From the NCBI RefSeq assembly GCF_027853915.1, contig NZ_JAQGLA010000015.1, positions 1-64,000 on the forward strand: DNA of 64,000 nucleotides. Direction: 5' to 3'. Positions 17,351 to 26,135 of this stretch are shown here, piece by piece. Position 1 is the first letter of the stretch, and each line of letters opens with the position of its first letter. The notes under the pieces are model-generated. The model did no database searches. It was not told the DNA's origin and saw only the letters and a list, made by a program, of their open reading frames with translations. This DNA comes from Saccharopolyspora oryzae (GTDB lineage: Bacteria > Actinomycetota > Actinomycetes > Mycobacteriales > Pseudonocardiaceae). Made by a program: the position numbers and the translations under genes.

Positions 17351-18881
17351 TCACTTGAGCTTGATGTCCTTGAGGAAGATTCCTTCGCCGAGTTCCGGCT
17401 TCCACTCCAAGCCGTCCCGGAGGCCGTACATGGCGTCCGCCTGCCACATGGCGCCCACGGCGTAGTTGTCGTGGATGACCTTCTGGGCCTGCTGCCAGAG
17501 CTCGCGGTTCTTCGCCTCGTCCGTGGTCCGGTTGGCCTGGTCGGACAGCGCGTCGTACTCGGGGAGCCGGGCGATGCTGGAGGTCGCGGTGGTCTTGATG
17601 AAGGAGTCCAGCTTGCTGGCGTCCTCCTCGCCGAAGTCCCAGCCGATGATGTAGAAGGGGCCCGCGCTGCCGCTGGTCATCTGGTTGATCAGCCGGGCCC
17701 ACTCGACCTTCTGCACCGGCCTGGTTCAGCTGCTGGTTCATCGCCTCGTAGATCTGCTTGTCGGCCGGGTACCGGCCTTCCGAGGTCTTGGTCTCGACGG
17801 TCAGCTTGTCCGGGAATCCCGCTTCCTTCAGCAGTTCCTCGGACTTCGCCGGGTCGAAGGAGTACGGCTGGATGGAGTTGTCGTACTGCTTGACGTTCGG
17901 GCTCATCGGGACGCTGAGCGCCCGCCCGTGGCCCTTGAGCAGTTCGTCGACGATGCCCTTGACGTCGACGGCGTGCACGAACGCTTCGCGCACCTTCGGG
18001 TCGTTGAACGGCGCTTCGCGCATGTCGAGGAGGACGGTGTAGACGAGCCCGTTGGGGCTGGAGGCGACGTGCACGCCGTCCGCGTCCTCGACGTTCTGCA
18101 CCTCCTCGACCGGGATCCGCTCGATCAGGTCCACCTCGCCCGCGCGCAGGGCGTCGACCCGCGTCTTGGACTCCGGCACGAACGAGTAGGTCGCGCCCTT
18201 CACGTCCGGTTTCTCGCCCCAGTACTCGGGGTTCTGGGACAGCGTCACCGACTGGCCCTTGTTCCAGGCGTCCAGCTTGTACGGACCGGTGCCCACCGGC
18301 TTGTCCGCGACGGTGCCGAAATCGGACTCGCTGAAGTACTTCGGCGGCACGATGTAGACCCGGCCGGTGCCGCCGTTGGGCTGCATCCGCAGCGGCAGCG
18401 AGGGATTCGGGTACTTGGTGACGATGTCGACGGTGTCGTCGTCGACGACGTTGACCTGCGCGATGGACGAGATCTGGCTGGCGCTCACCGACGAGGTCGT
18501 CTTCGGGTCCAGGATGCGCTCGATCGAGTACTTGACCGCCTGGGCGTTGAACGGTTCCCCGTTGGTGAACTTGACGCCCTGGCGCAGCTCGAACCGCCAG
18601 GTCGTGTCGTTGACCAGGTTCCACGACGTGGCGAGCTTCGGCTTCAGCTGGTGCGTGGTCGTGTCCATGTCGAGCAAGGTCTCGTAGATCTGGTTCATCA
18701 CGGCGAGGTCCGGCCCGCTGGACGAGCGCTGCGGGTCGAGCATGTCCACCCCGGCGCTCAGCGCGACCTTGATCGTGCCGTTCCCGCTACCCGCCGAGCT
18801 GTCCTCGACCGAGCACGCCGCGGTGCCCGCGGTGAGGGCCGCGGCAGCGACCGCCGCCGCGAGCCTTGTTCTGCGTCTCAT
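17351..18881 (-). pseudogene. ABC transporter substrate-binding lipoprotein with a frameshift
   Basis: A DppA/OppA-type solute-binding protein (SBP_bac_5). The N-terminus is a lipoprotein signal (MRRRTRLAAAVAAAALTAG, lipobox TAAC, Cys 23). The body has KLATSW, KFTNGEPFNAQAVKYS, VGTGPYKL and FDPAKSEELLKEAGFP. The frame breaks near 17711-17715: the first frame ends ...MNQQLNQAG and the second resumes QKVEWARLINQ with the normal C-terminus to 17351. The locus is 1531 bp, one base more than a multiple of three, so a single-base insertion explains it. Removing it gives about 509 residues, normal for the family. It may be a real mutation or a sequencing error. The other transporter genes are intact. 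Confidence 0.85.
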
Positions 18882-18909
18882 CTGGAATCTCCTTGGTGTG
18901 CGGAAGTTT

Positions 18910-19803
18910 CTAGGAACCCGCGTGCGGGTCGAAGCGGTCCCGGATCGCTTCGCTGATGATGTTCACGCTGAGCACGAGCAGGAAGATCGCGACTCCGGGG
19001 ACGACGGTGATCCACCACGCCGAGGCCATGTACTCGCGTCCGTCGCTCAGCATTTCTCCCCAGCCGGGGGACGCCGCCGGCGCCGAGAGCCCGATGAAGC
19101 CGAGCCCCGAGATGATGACGATCGCCGTGCCGAACGCGAGGCTCCCCAGCACGAGGATCGACGAGACGACGTTCGGCAGGACGTGCCGCAGGACGATCCG
19201 CCAACCCGATCCGCGCATCACGCGCACGGCGAGGACGTACTCGAGCTGGCACACCCGGCGGGTCTCCACCTGGACCACCCGGGCGATCTCGACCCAGGAC
19301 GCGAGTGCGACGACGAGGACGACGAGCCAGAAGCTCGCGCCCAGGATCCCGACGACGGCCAGGGCGAGGAGGAAGAACGGGAAGGACAGCTGGAGGTTGG
19401 TCAGCAGGACGAGGAGGTCCCCGAGCTTGCCGCCGCGGTAGCCGCACACCAGCCCGAGCAGGGCGCCCACCGCCGTGCCGATCGCGACGGCGAGGACCGA
19501 CTGCAGGACGATCGTGTGCGCCCCGGCCAGCACCAGGGACCAGATGTCGCGGCCCAGCGCGTCGGTGCCGAAGACGTGGGTCCCCGCGGCCGTTTCGCTG
19601 CCCGGCGGCAGGAACCGGCTCCTGATCTGCTGCTCGCCGGGATCCATCGGGGCCAGCCGGTCGCCGAAGAACGTGATGACGGCGAAGCCCAGCAGGACGA
19701 TCGCCGCGATCGCCGTGAGCACCCGGTTGCGCAGGGCGCCGCGAAGCCTGCGGACGCTCTCCGATGCCCCGGTGGGTGCGCTCGCTCGAATGGTCGTGGT
19801 CAT
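18910..19803 (-). CDS. Peptide-type ABC transporter permease (DppC-like)
   Basis: A 297-residue inner-membrane permease with about six helices. The N-terminal region has HVFGTDALGRDIWS, the hallmark of DppC/OppC proteins. The cytoplasmic EAA loop reads EYVLAVRVMRGSGWRIVLRHVLPN (in parts about residues 200-225) and contacts the ATPases. It begins 10 bp after the stop of the DppB-like gene. A C-terminal SVNIISEAIRDRFDP is the usual end of the family. Confidence 0.92.
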   Translation of the reverse strand: MTTTIRASAPTGASESVRRLRGALRNRVLTAIAAIVLLGFAVITFFGDRLAPMDPGEQQIRSRFLPPGSETAAGTHVFGTDALGRDIWSLVLAGAHTIVLQSVLAVAIGTAVGALLGLVCGYRGGKLGDLLVLLTNLQLSFPFFLLALAVVGILGASFWLVVLVVALASWVEIARVVQVETRRVCQLEYVLAVRVMRGSGWRIVLRHVLPNVVSSILVLGSLAFGTAIVIISGLGFIGLSAPAASPGWGEMLSDGREYMASAWWITVVPGVAIFLLVLSVNIISEAIRDRFDPHAGS

Positions 19804-19813
19804 CGAGTTCTCC

Positions 19814-20734
19814 TCACGCGGCTGTTCTCAGCCGCGGGTTGGCGGCGCGGGCCAACACCTCGGTCAGGACCGTGACGATCGCGAAGATCACGGCGACGTA
19901 GACGACGATTCCCTGGACCACCGGGAAATCGCTCCGGCTGATCGACCGGACCGCCAGGGTGCCGATCCCGGGCCAGGCGAACACGGTCTCGGTCAGCACC
20001 GCGCCGCCGAACAGGCTGCCGAACTGGACCCCGCCCAGGGCGAGCACCGGCAGCAGTCCGTTGCGGAGCACGTGCACCGTCAGCACCCGGAACTCGCCCG
20101 CCCCCTTGGTCCGGGCGGTGTCGACGTACGGCATCGGCAGCACGTCGAGGACCGAGGCGCGGGTGAGCCGCGCCATCTGCGGGAAGAGGAAGAGCATCAG
20201 GTTGACGGTCGGCAGGATCAGGCTCGCCACGCCCACCGTGCCGAACGTCGGCAGCCAACCCAGGTTGACCGCGAAGACCTGCAGCAGCAGGAGCCCCGAC
20301 CAGAAGGCAGGCACCGAGTTCCCGACCACCGCGACCGCCTGGACCAGGCGGTCCAGGACGCCGCCCCGGCGAACCGCGGCCAGCGTGCCCAGCGGAACGG
20401 CGACCAGCACCGTCAGCACGAACGACGACACCGCGAGGATGGCCGTGTTCGGCAGGTACCTCAGGACGACGGCCGACACCGAGGAGCTGTCGAAGTAGGA
20501 ATCACCGAGATCGCCTCGCACCGCCCCACCGAGGTAGGCGAGGTACTGCTCCAGCAGCGGCCGGTCGATCCCCAGCTGCGACCGCAGCTGGGCGCGCTGT
20601 TCGGCGCTGGCGTCCTGGGGCAGGATGAGACCGGTCGGGTCTCCGCTCATCCTGGCGAGGACGAAGGTGAGCGTCAGCGCGCCGAAGATGACCACGATCC
20701 CGATCGCGATGTGCTTGACCAGCAGTTTCGTCAT
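19814..20734 (-). CDS. Peptide-type ABC transporter permease (DppB-like)
   Basis: A 306-residue permease. The N-terminus has the DppB pattern of a first helix followed by FVLARMSGDPTGLIL and QRAQLRSQLGIDRPLLEQYL. The EAA loop is PYVDTARTKGAGEFRVLTVH, and the FAWPGIGTLAVRSISRSDFPV segment near the end is diagnostic. ATG 20734 overlaps the stop of the upstream enoyl-CoA hydratase gene (ATGA), so translation is coupled and catabolism and uptake are in one transcript. Confidence 0.92.
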   Translation of the reverse strand: MTKLLVKHIAIGIVVIFGALTLTFVLARMSGDPTGLILPQDASAEQRAQLRSQLGIDRPLLEQYLAYLGGAVRGDLGDSYFDSSSVSAVVLRYLPNTAILAVSSFVLTVLVAVPLGTLAAVRRGGVLDRLVQAVAVVGNSVPAFWSGLLLLQVFAVNLGWLPTFGTVGVASLILPTVNLMLFLFPQMARLTRASVLDVLPMPYVDTARTKGAGEFRVLTVHVLRNGLLPVLALGGVQFGSLFGGAVLTETVFAWPGIGTLAVRSISRSDFPVVQGIVVYVAVIFAIVTVLTEVLARAANPRLRTAA

Positions 20735-21567
20735 GGCTGCGCAGACCTCGGGACGCGAGGGGTCGGCTGGTAGTACTCGGCCCGCCACGCGGCTGCCCGC
20801 TTCGGGCCGTTCGTCTCGACCTGCCGCTTGAACTCCCTGGTCACCTCGTCCTCGAAGGAGGACAGGTGGACCACGGTGTCCACCCAGCTGTCCATGTGCG
20901 CGACCATCCCGGCGGTCTCGTACACGCGGTTGATCCCCTGCTTGGTGACGCGCAGCGCACCGGAGGGGAGCTTGCGCAGCCGGTCGGCGACCTCGTGCAC
21001 GCGTTCGTCGAATCGCTCGTCGGCGACGACCTCCGACACCAGGCCGATGCGGTGCGCTTCGGTGGCGTCGAACCGATCGCCGAGCAGCAGGACTTCCTTG
21101 GCCTGCTTGTGGTTCATCATCCAGGGCACCATGAGGAACGCGGCGCCGTCGCCGAACTGGATCTCCGGCTCGCCGAGCTCGCAGGACTCCGCCGCGATGG
21201 TGAAGTCCGCAGGCAGCACGAGTTCGAAGGCACCGGCGAGGCAGTACCCGTGGACGGCGGCCACGACGGGCTTGGGCGAGTTCCAGATCGCCCAGCGGAC
21301 CCGGTTGGAGCCGGAGCGGAGCCGGTCGATCTTCGACTCGACGTCCGAGTCGGCCACCTGGTGGGCCAGGTCGAAACCGGCCGAGAACGCACGTCCCTTG
21401 CCGCGCAGGACGATCGCGCGGCAGCTGGCGTCCTGGGCGGCCTGCTCGACCAGCCGCCCGATCTCGTCGTACATCGGGTAGGTGAGCGCGTTGAGCTTGT
21501 CCGGATTGTTCAGCCAGATGGTCAGCACGCCTTGCGACAGCTCGCTGATGACCCGTTCATCGGACAT
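20731..21567 (-). CDS. Enoyl-CoA hydratase/isomerase family protein
   Basis: A 278-residue crotonase-fold enzyme. Oxyanion segments FSAGFDLAHQ and HGYCLAGAFELVLPADF are clear, and both catalytic-type glutamates are present (AFEL and LGEPEIQFG). It should hydrate an enoyl-CoA. ATG 21567 has GAGGAG upstream and overlaps the end of the acyl-CoA synthetase gene by 11 bp. In this operon it could act after the ammonia-lyase-like hotdog protein, taking the enoyl-CoA to a 3-hydroxyacyl-CoA (inference). No dehydrogenase or thiolase is present in the operon. Confidence 0.87.
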   Translation of the reverse strand: MSDERVISELSQGVLTIWLNNPDKLNALTYPMYDEIGRLVEQAAQDASCRAIVLRGKGRAFSAGFDLAHQVADSDVESKIDRLRSGSNRVRWAIWNSPKPVVAAVHGYCLAGAFELVLPADFTIAAESCELGEPEIQFGDGAAFLMVPWMMNHKQAKEVLLLGDRFDATEAHRIGLVSEVVADERFDERVHEVADRLRKLPSGALRVTKQGINRVYETAGMVAHMDSWVDTVVHLSSFEDEVTREFKRQVETNGPKRAAAWRAEYYQPTPRVPRSAQP

Positions 21568-23686
21568 CGTGGACTCCTCGTGCCGGCTCGGATTCGAGAA
21601 CAACTGCGGCGTCCGCGGCCCGGAGGTCGCTTCCCACCGCCATGAGCGGGTTGATGTCGACGCTCTCGACGGACTCGTCGGCGCGGCACATCTCGTGCAG
21701 CGCGGTGACCTGGCGGTGGAGCTCCTGGAGGTCGACCGCTGGTCTCCCCCGCCAGGCGCCCAAGTAGGCGGCCACCGGCGATCGCTCGATCGCGGCGGCG
21801 AACTCGGCAGCGTCGAGCGGCGGGATCAGCACGGCGACGCGCGCGGCCACCTCGGTCAGGACGCCGCCGACGCCGATGACGACGGTGTGGCCGAAGGTCA
21901 CGTCCTTGCGGATGCCGAGCAGGAGCTCTCGGTCCCCGGTGATCTGCTGCGACACCGTGCAGTCGACCGCCCCGCCCGCGCCGGGGATCGAGCTCATCTG
22001 CTGGAACGCGGCCGCCACCTCGTCGGCCGTCGTCAGGCCGAGCCGGACGCCGTTCACGTCCGACTTGTGCGCCACATCGGTCAGCTGGGCCTTCAGGACG
22101 ACGGGGTACCCCATCGCGTCCGCTGCCGCCACCGCTTCTTCGGCGGAGGACACCAGTTCCTGGCGAACCGCGGGAACCCCGGCGGCGGCGATCTTCTGGA
22201 GGGATTCGTGCTCGGTGAGCGTGAATCCCGAACCGGCGCCGGGCTGTCGCGGATCCGGTTCGGTCCTCTGCAGACCGTCGAGTCGCGCCAGGAAAGCGCC
22301 GCGCTTCTGCAGCGCCGCCAATCCGGCTGCGGCTTCCGCGAGCGAGCCGTAGCACGGCACACCGCTGCGGCGCATCTCGGAGAACGACTCCTCGAAGTCC
22401 TTCGCGAAGGGCGTGTAGAAGACGATCGGCTTGCCCAGTTCTCGTTGCAGAGCGGCGAAGAGCGGCGCCGCGGTCCGGAACGTGAGCCCGTTGTCGTCGA
22501 CCAGGCCCGGACGCCAGCCCTCGCCGTACAGCCCGTAGCTGAGACCGCCGTGGAACTCCGGTTTGCTCAGCGGGTAGCGCATCAGGGTCTGGAACAGCGT
22601 GAGGTCCTCGGTGAACCCGCCGGTCATGTCCACCGGGTTCGACATCGGGGCCCACGGCGGCAGGTACCCGCCGAAAGTGTCCTTCAGCTCCTGGTCGAAG
22701 GCCGGGACCGTCAACCCGGCACGTTCGACGGCGTCGGTGCCGACCGTCGAATGTCCGCCGCCCGAGCCGACGATCGCGACGTTGCCGCCCTTCATCGGCG
22801 GGCAGCGCAGCAGCGCCTCGACGACCGCCACCACGTGGTCGAGGTCCCGGACCTGCACGATCCCGGCCTGCTCGAACGCCGCGTCGTAGATGTCCTCGGC
22901 CGCGGACAACCGCGAGGTGTGCGAGGCGGCCGCGCGGCGGCCGGCGTCGGTCACGCCTCCCTTGATGGCCACGATCGGCTTGCGGGCGGCTACGGCGCGG
23001 CACCGCGCGATGAAGTCGGGACCGACGTTCTCCTGCAGGCTCTCCAGGTAGAGCAGGATGATCTCCACCGCGTCGTCCTGCGCCATGTGCTCGACGTAGT
23101 CGGCGACGGGGATGTCGGCCTGGTTGCCGAAGCTGACGAACGTCTGGAAGCCGAGATCGTGCCGCTTGGCCACGTCGAACACGCTGAGCGCGATGTTGCC
23201 GCTCTGCGAGGCGAATCCGATCGGCCCCGGGTCGAGGCTCTCGACGTCCGTCAGGTTCATCCGGCTGCCGGTGCTGAACACGCCCATGCAGTTCGGACCG
23301 ACGACGCGCATGCCGAGCTCGTTGCAGCGCGCCACCATGTCGCGCTGGACCTCGGCACCATCGGAGCTCATCTCGGCGAAGCCCGCCGTGAACACGATGC
23401 CGACCTGGACCCCGGCCTTCGCCGCATCGATCATCGCCTGCGGTGTCGCCTGCGCGCCGACCGCGCCGAAGACCAGGTCCGGCACTTCGGGGAGGTCCGC
23501 CACCGAACGGTAGATCTGCTCACCGTCGACGACGCCGCCGTTGCGCCCCACGGCGTACGCGCGGCCTTCGAACCCGTTCTTCCGGAGCCGGTCGAGGAAA
23601 ACGTTGCCGCTCCGCCTCGAGCTCGCCGAAACACCGATGATCGCAACGCTTTTCGGGGCAAACAGAGCATTGAGGTAATGACCCAC
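21557..23686 (-). CDS. ADP-forming acyl-CoA synthetase (acetate-CoA ligase family)
   Basis: A protein of about 709 residues with the NDP-forming acyl-CoA synthetase architecture: an N-terminal CoA-binding domain (LFAPKSVAIIGVSASSRRSGN), a succinyl-CoA-ligase-like domain with VGPNCMGVF and ASQSGN, the phosphohistidine-type segment AASHTSRL, and a C-terminal ATP-grasp domain (GYPVVLKAQ, DVAHKSDVNGVRLGL, DINPLM). It activates a carboxylic acid to its CoA thioester. GTG 23686 has AGGGAG seven bases upstream and the family start GHYLNALFAPKS; ATG 23707, overlapping the GntR stop, is the alternative. It is the second gene of the operon. Confidence 0.88.
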   Translation of the reverse strand: MGHYLNALFAPKSVAIIGVSASSRRSGNVFLDRLRKNGFEGRAYAVGRNGGVVDGEQIYRSVADLPEVPDLVFGAVGAQATPQAMIDAAKAGVQVGIVFTAGFAEMSSDGAEVQRDMVARCNELGMRVVGPNCMGVFSTGSRMNLTDVESLDPGPIGFASQSGNIALSVFDVAKRHDLGFQTFVSFGNQADIPVADYVEHMAQDDAVEIILLYLESLQENVGPDFIARCRAVAARKPIVAIKGGVTDAGRRAAASHTSRLSAAEDIYDAAFEQAGIVQVRDLDHVVAVVEALLRCPPMKGGNVAIVGSGGGHSTVGTDAVERAGLTVPAFDQELKDTFGGYLPPWAPMSNPVDMTGGFTEDLTLFQTLMRYPLSKPEFHGGLSYGLYGEGWRPGLVDDNGLTFRTAAPLFAALQRELGKPIVFYTPFAKDFEESFSEMRRSGVPCYGSLAEAAAGLAALQKRGAFLARLDGLQRTEPDPRQPGAGSGFTLTEHESLQKIAAAGVPAVRQELVSSAEEAVAAADAMGYPVVLKAQLTDVAHKSDVNGVRLGLTTADEVAAAFQQMSSIPGAGGAVDCTVSQQITGDRELLLGIRKDVTFGHTVVIGVGGVLTEVAARVAVLIPPLDAAEFAAAIERSPVAAYLGAWRGRPAVDLQELHRQVTALHEMCRADESVESVDINPLMAVGSDLRAADAAVVLESEPARGVHDVR

Positions 23687-23703
23687 CGGGATTCTCCCTG
23701 TCC

Positions 23704-24417
23704 TCATCGACTGGAAAGTCTGACCATGTCTTTCACCCAGGCCGCCGCGCGTTCGAGGGATTCCTCCGCGATGCGTTGCGCGGTTCCGGAATCCTGCTGC
23801 TCGATCGCGCGAGCGATCTCCTTGTGGTTCGCAAGTCCCCAATCCGCCGAGTTGGGCTCGGTGTAGAGGGGGAGGAAGGTCTGATAGGCGCGGGCGATCG
23901 CGTCCGTGGTGACCATGTACAGGTACCGCAGCACCGGGCTGTGCGCGGCCTCCGCCAATGCGTGGTGGTATTCGAGGTCCGCTTCGAGCGCGGCGACCCG
24001 GTTCGCGGCCCTTTCGGCGCGCTCGAGCGCTGCACGGATCTGAGCGAGATCATGCTCGGTCGCCCGCTCGCACGCAAGCAGGATCACGTGCTTTTCCAAC
24101 AGAATTCGTGATTCGTAGAGCGAGGAACAATCCGGGTCCTCGGACGTGATGTCGACGAGCGAGTCGTCCGGAACGTGCCCCGGGGCTTCCGCCGTGACGA
24201 AGGTGCCCGCGGTGCTCCGCTCGAACAACCGCATCAAGGTGAGCGCTTTGACGGCTTCCCGCACCGTTCCCCGAGCAACTCCGTAGGACTTGGCGAGCTC
24301 CATCTCGTTGGGGAGCTTCGCGCCCGGCACGAGCTCGCCGGCGGCGATCTTGCCGCGCAGATCGGCCACGATGTCGTCCGACAGGGTTCCTCGTTCCAAC
24401 CGAATCCACTTCGCCAC
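23704..24417 (-). CDS. GntR-family regulator, FadR/FCD subfamily
   Basis: A 237-residue regulator. The N-terminal winged helix (residues 10-75) shows the GntR pattern KLPNEMELAKSYGVARGTVREAVKAL. The C-terminal FCD domain is all-helical with histidines (EYHHALAEAAHSPV, ANHKEIARAI) likely to bind a metal or ligand. It is the first gene of the catabolic operon, and a canonical FCD-type operator TTGTCCTACAA (24472-24482) lies 55 bp upstream. It probably represses the operon, with the inducer being the imported acid or its CoA ester (inference). Confidence 0.9.
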   Translation of the reverse strand: MAKWIRLERGTLSDDIVADLRGKIAAGELVPGAKLPNEMELAKSYGVARGTVREAVKALTLMRLFERSTAGTFVTAEAPGHVPDDSLVDITSEDPDCSSLYESRILLEKHVILLACERATEHDLAQIRAALERAERAANRVAALEADLEYHHALAEAAHSPVLRYLYMVTTDAIARAYQTFLPLYTEPNSADWGLANHKEIARAIEQQDSGTAQRIAEESLERAAAWVKDMVRLSSR

Positions 24418-24471
24418 CTCGAGCGCCCCTTCGGCTTTCGACCACCGGTGAACCGGTCATCGGACGTAGGG

Positions 24472-24482
24472 TTGTCCTACAA
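24472..24482 (-). promoter_or_regulatory. GntR (FCD) operator TTGTCCTACAA
   Basis: A palindrome matching the FadR-subfamily consensus TNGTNNNACNA exactly on both strands. It lies 55 bp upstream of the gntR start and 74 bp after the end of the aldehyde dehydrogenase gene. Confidence 0.65.
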
Positions 24483-24555
24483 CGCGGTGCGCGATTGCGC
24501 CGCCCCGCACCGGAAAACCCGGTTCGGGACCGATTTCGAACTGGATCAGCTCCGC

Positions 24556-25986
24556 TCAGCCACCGGCTGCGGGAAGCTGGATCGACTGCGTTTCCAGGTA
24601 CTCGGCCATGCCGTGCACGCCGAGTTCCCTTCCGTATCCGGAGAACTTGAACCCGCCGAAGGGCGCGGCCGGGTTGAAGGGCGCGCCGTTGACGTCGACC
24701 TGCCCGGTGCGGATCCGCTGGGCCACGCGCACGGCGCGGTCGGTGTCCTGCGACCAGACCGAGCCGCCGAGCCCGTACCGCGTGCCGTTCGCGATCTCGA
24801 CGGCGTGGTCCTCGTCCTGGTAGCCGATGATGGACAGGACCGGACCGAAGATCTCCTCCTGCGCGATGGTGGACGCCGGGTCCACATCGGTGAACACCGT
24901 CGGCCGCACGAAGTAACCGCGGTCCACCCCGTCCGGTGGCACCTCGCCACCCACGAGCAGTCGCGCGCCCTCGCTCAAGCCGGTGCGGATGAACTCCCTC
25001 ACGCGTTCCCGCTGCCGATCGCTGATCACCGGCCCCATGCGCGTCCCGTCGTCGGCCGGATCCCCCACCGCGTGCTTCGCCGCGGCCGCCAGCGCCAGCT
25101 CGTTCACGCGTTCCAGCTCGTCGACCGGCACGAGCATCCGCGTCCACGCGTTGCACGCCTGCCCGGAGTTGAAGAACGCGTTCGCGACGCTGACCTTCAC
25201 GGCCGTCGGGATGTCGGCGTCGGGAAGGACGAGACTCGCCGACTTCCCACCGAGTTCGAGCGTCACGCGCTTGACCGTGCGCGCGGCCGCGGCAGCGACA
25301 GCCCGCCCGACCTCGACGGATCCGGTGAACGAGACCAGGTCCACGTCGTCGTGGTCGACCAGCGCTCGACCGGCCGCCGGCCCGCCGGTGACGACGTTGA
25401 ACACCCCGTCCGGCAAGCCGGCATCGGTCAGGACCTCGGCGAGGAGCAGCGCCGACAGCGGGGCGAGCTCGCTGGGCTTGAGCACCACCGAGGCACCGGC
25501 CGCCAACGCCGGGACGACCTTGCTGGTCACCTGGTGCATCGGGAAGTTCCAAGGGGTGATGGCCGCGACGACGCCCACCGGCTGCTGGACGACCAGCGAG
25601 TTCCCGAGCTGCTCCGCGAAGGGGCGCGATGCGAGCAGGTCGGCCGTCGTCGAGGTGACGGTGATCGGCAGCTGCGCGTGCACGGACCGGGAGATCCGGA
25701 TCGGCGCCCCCAATTCGGCCGTCACGAGCTGGGCGATCTCCTCCCGGCGGTCTTCGAGGAGCTTGGCGACCCGGCGCAGCAGCGCGGCCCGGTCCGCCGG
25801 GGACGTGGCAGCCCACCTCCCGAACGCCGCACGCGCAGCCCCGACGGCGCGGTCGACGTCGTCAGGTCCCCCGTCGGCGACGGTCGCGATGACGCGCTGC
25901 GCAGCCGGGTCCTCCACCTCGATCGACGGCCCGCCAACGGGTTTCGCCGCACCGCCGATGAACTGGCCGTGTTCGGGAACTGGCAC
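24556..25986 (-). CDS. NAD(P)-dependent aldehyde dehydrogenase
   Basis: An ALDH-superfamily enzyme of about 476 residues that oxidises an aldehyde to its acid. Motifs: PWNFPMHQVTSKVVPALAAG (Rossmann entrance), FTGSVEVGR, the general base in TLELGGKS, the catalytic cysteine in FFNSGQACNAWTR, and EEIFGPVLSI. GTG 25986 is chosen for the strong GGAGGGAGGGG upstream. It ends before the GntR operator, so it is its own unit. A TetR-type palindrome lies in its divergent promoter with the hydratase gene at 26136. The substrate is unknown. Confidence 0.92.
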   Translation of the reverse strand: MPVPEHGQFIGGAAKPVGGPSIEVEDPAAQRVIATVADGGPDDVDRAVGAARAAFGRWAATSPADRAALLRRVAKLLEDRREEIAQLVTAELGAPIRISRSVHAQLPITVTSTTADLLASRPFAEQLGNSLVVQQPVGVVAAITPWNFPMHQVTSKVVPALAAGASVVLKPSELAPLSALLLAEVLTDAGLPDGVFNVVTGGPAAGRALVDHDDVDLVSFTGSVEVGRAVAAAAARTVKRVTLELGGKSASLVLPDADIPTAVKVSVANAFFNSGQACNAWTRMLVPVDELERVNELALAAAAKHAVGDPADDGTRMGPVISDRQRERVREFIRTGLSEGARLLVGGEVPPDGVDRGYFVRPTVFTDVDPASTIAQEEIFGPVLSIIGYQDEDHAVEIANGTRYGLGGSVWSQDTDRAVRVAQRIRTGQVDVNGAPFNPAAPFGGFKFSGYGRELGVHGMAEYLETQSIQLPAAGG

Positions 25987-26024
25987 GAGCCCCTCCCTCC
26001 AGATGTGATCGCGGTCATGCAATT

Positions 26025-26042
26025 TCTAAACAACTGTTTAGA
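26025..26042. promoter_or_regulatory. TetR-type operator in divergent promoter
   Basis: Perfect 7-bp arms TCTAAAC-AACT-GTTTAGA. It lies 38 bp upstream of the aldehyde dehydrogenase start and 93 bp upstream of the hydratase gene. A further half-site TCTAAAC occurs near 26091. The TetR gene at 26923 is the obvious candidate regulator. Confidence 0.6.
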
Positions 26043-26135
26043 CATCTGTCAACCCTGATGCATATGATCGCTGCACCACGTGGTCATAGATCTAAACGAT
26101 TGATCAGTGCTTGACCAAGTCTGGAGGCGGCTGCG

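Noticed and set aside
17700-17730. Programmed ribosomal frameshift in the binding-protein gene
   Set aside because: There is no slippery heptamer or downstream structure, and solute-binding proteins are not known to use one. Mutation or sequencing error is simpler.
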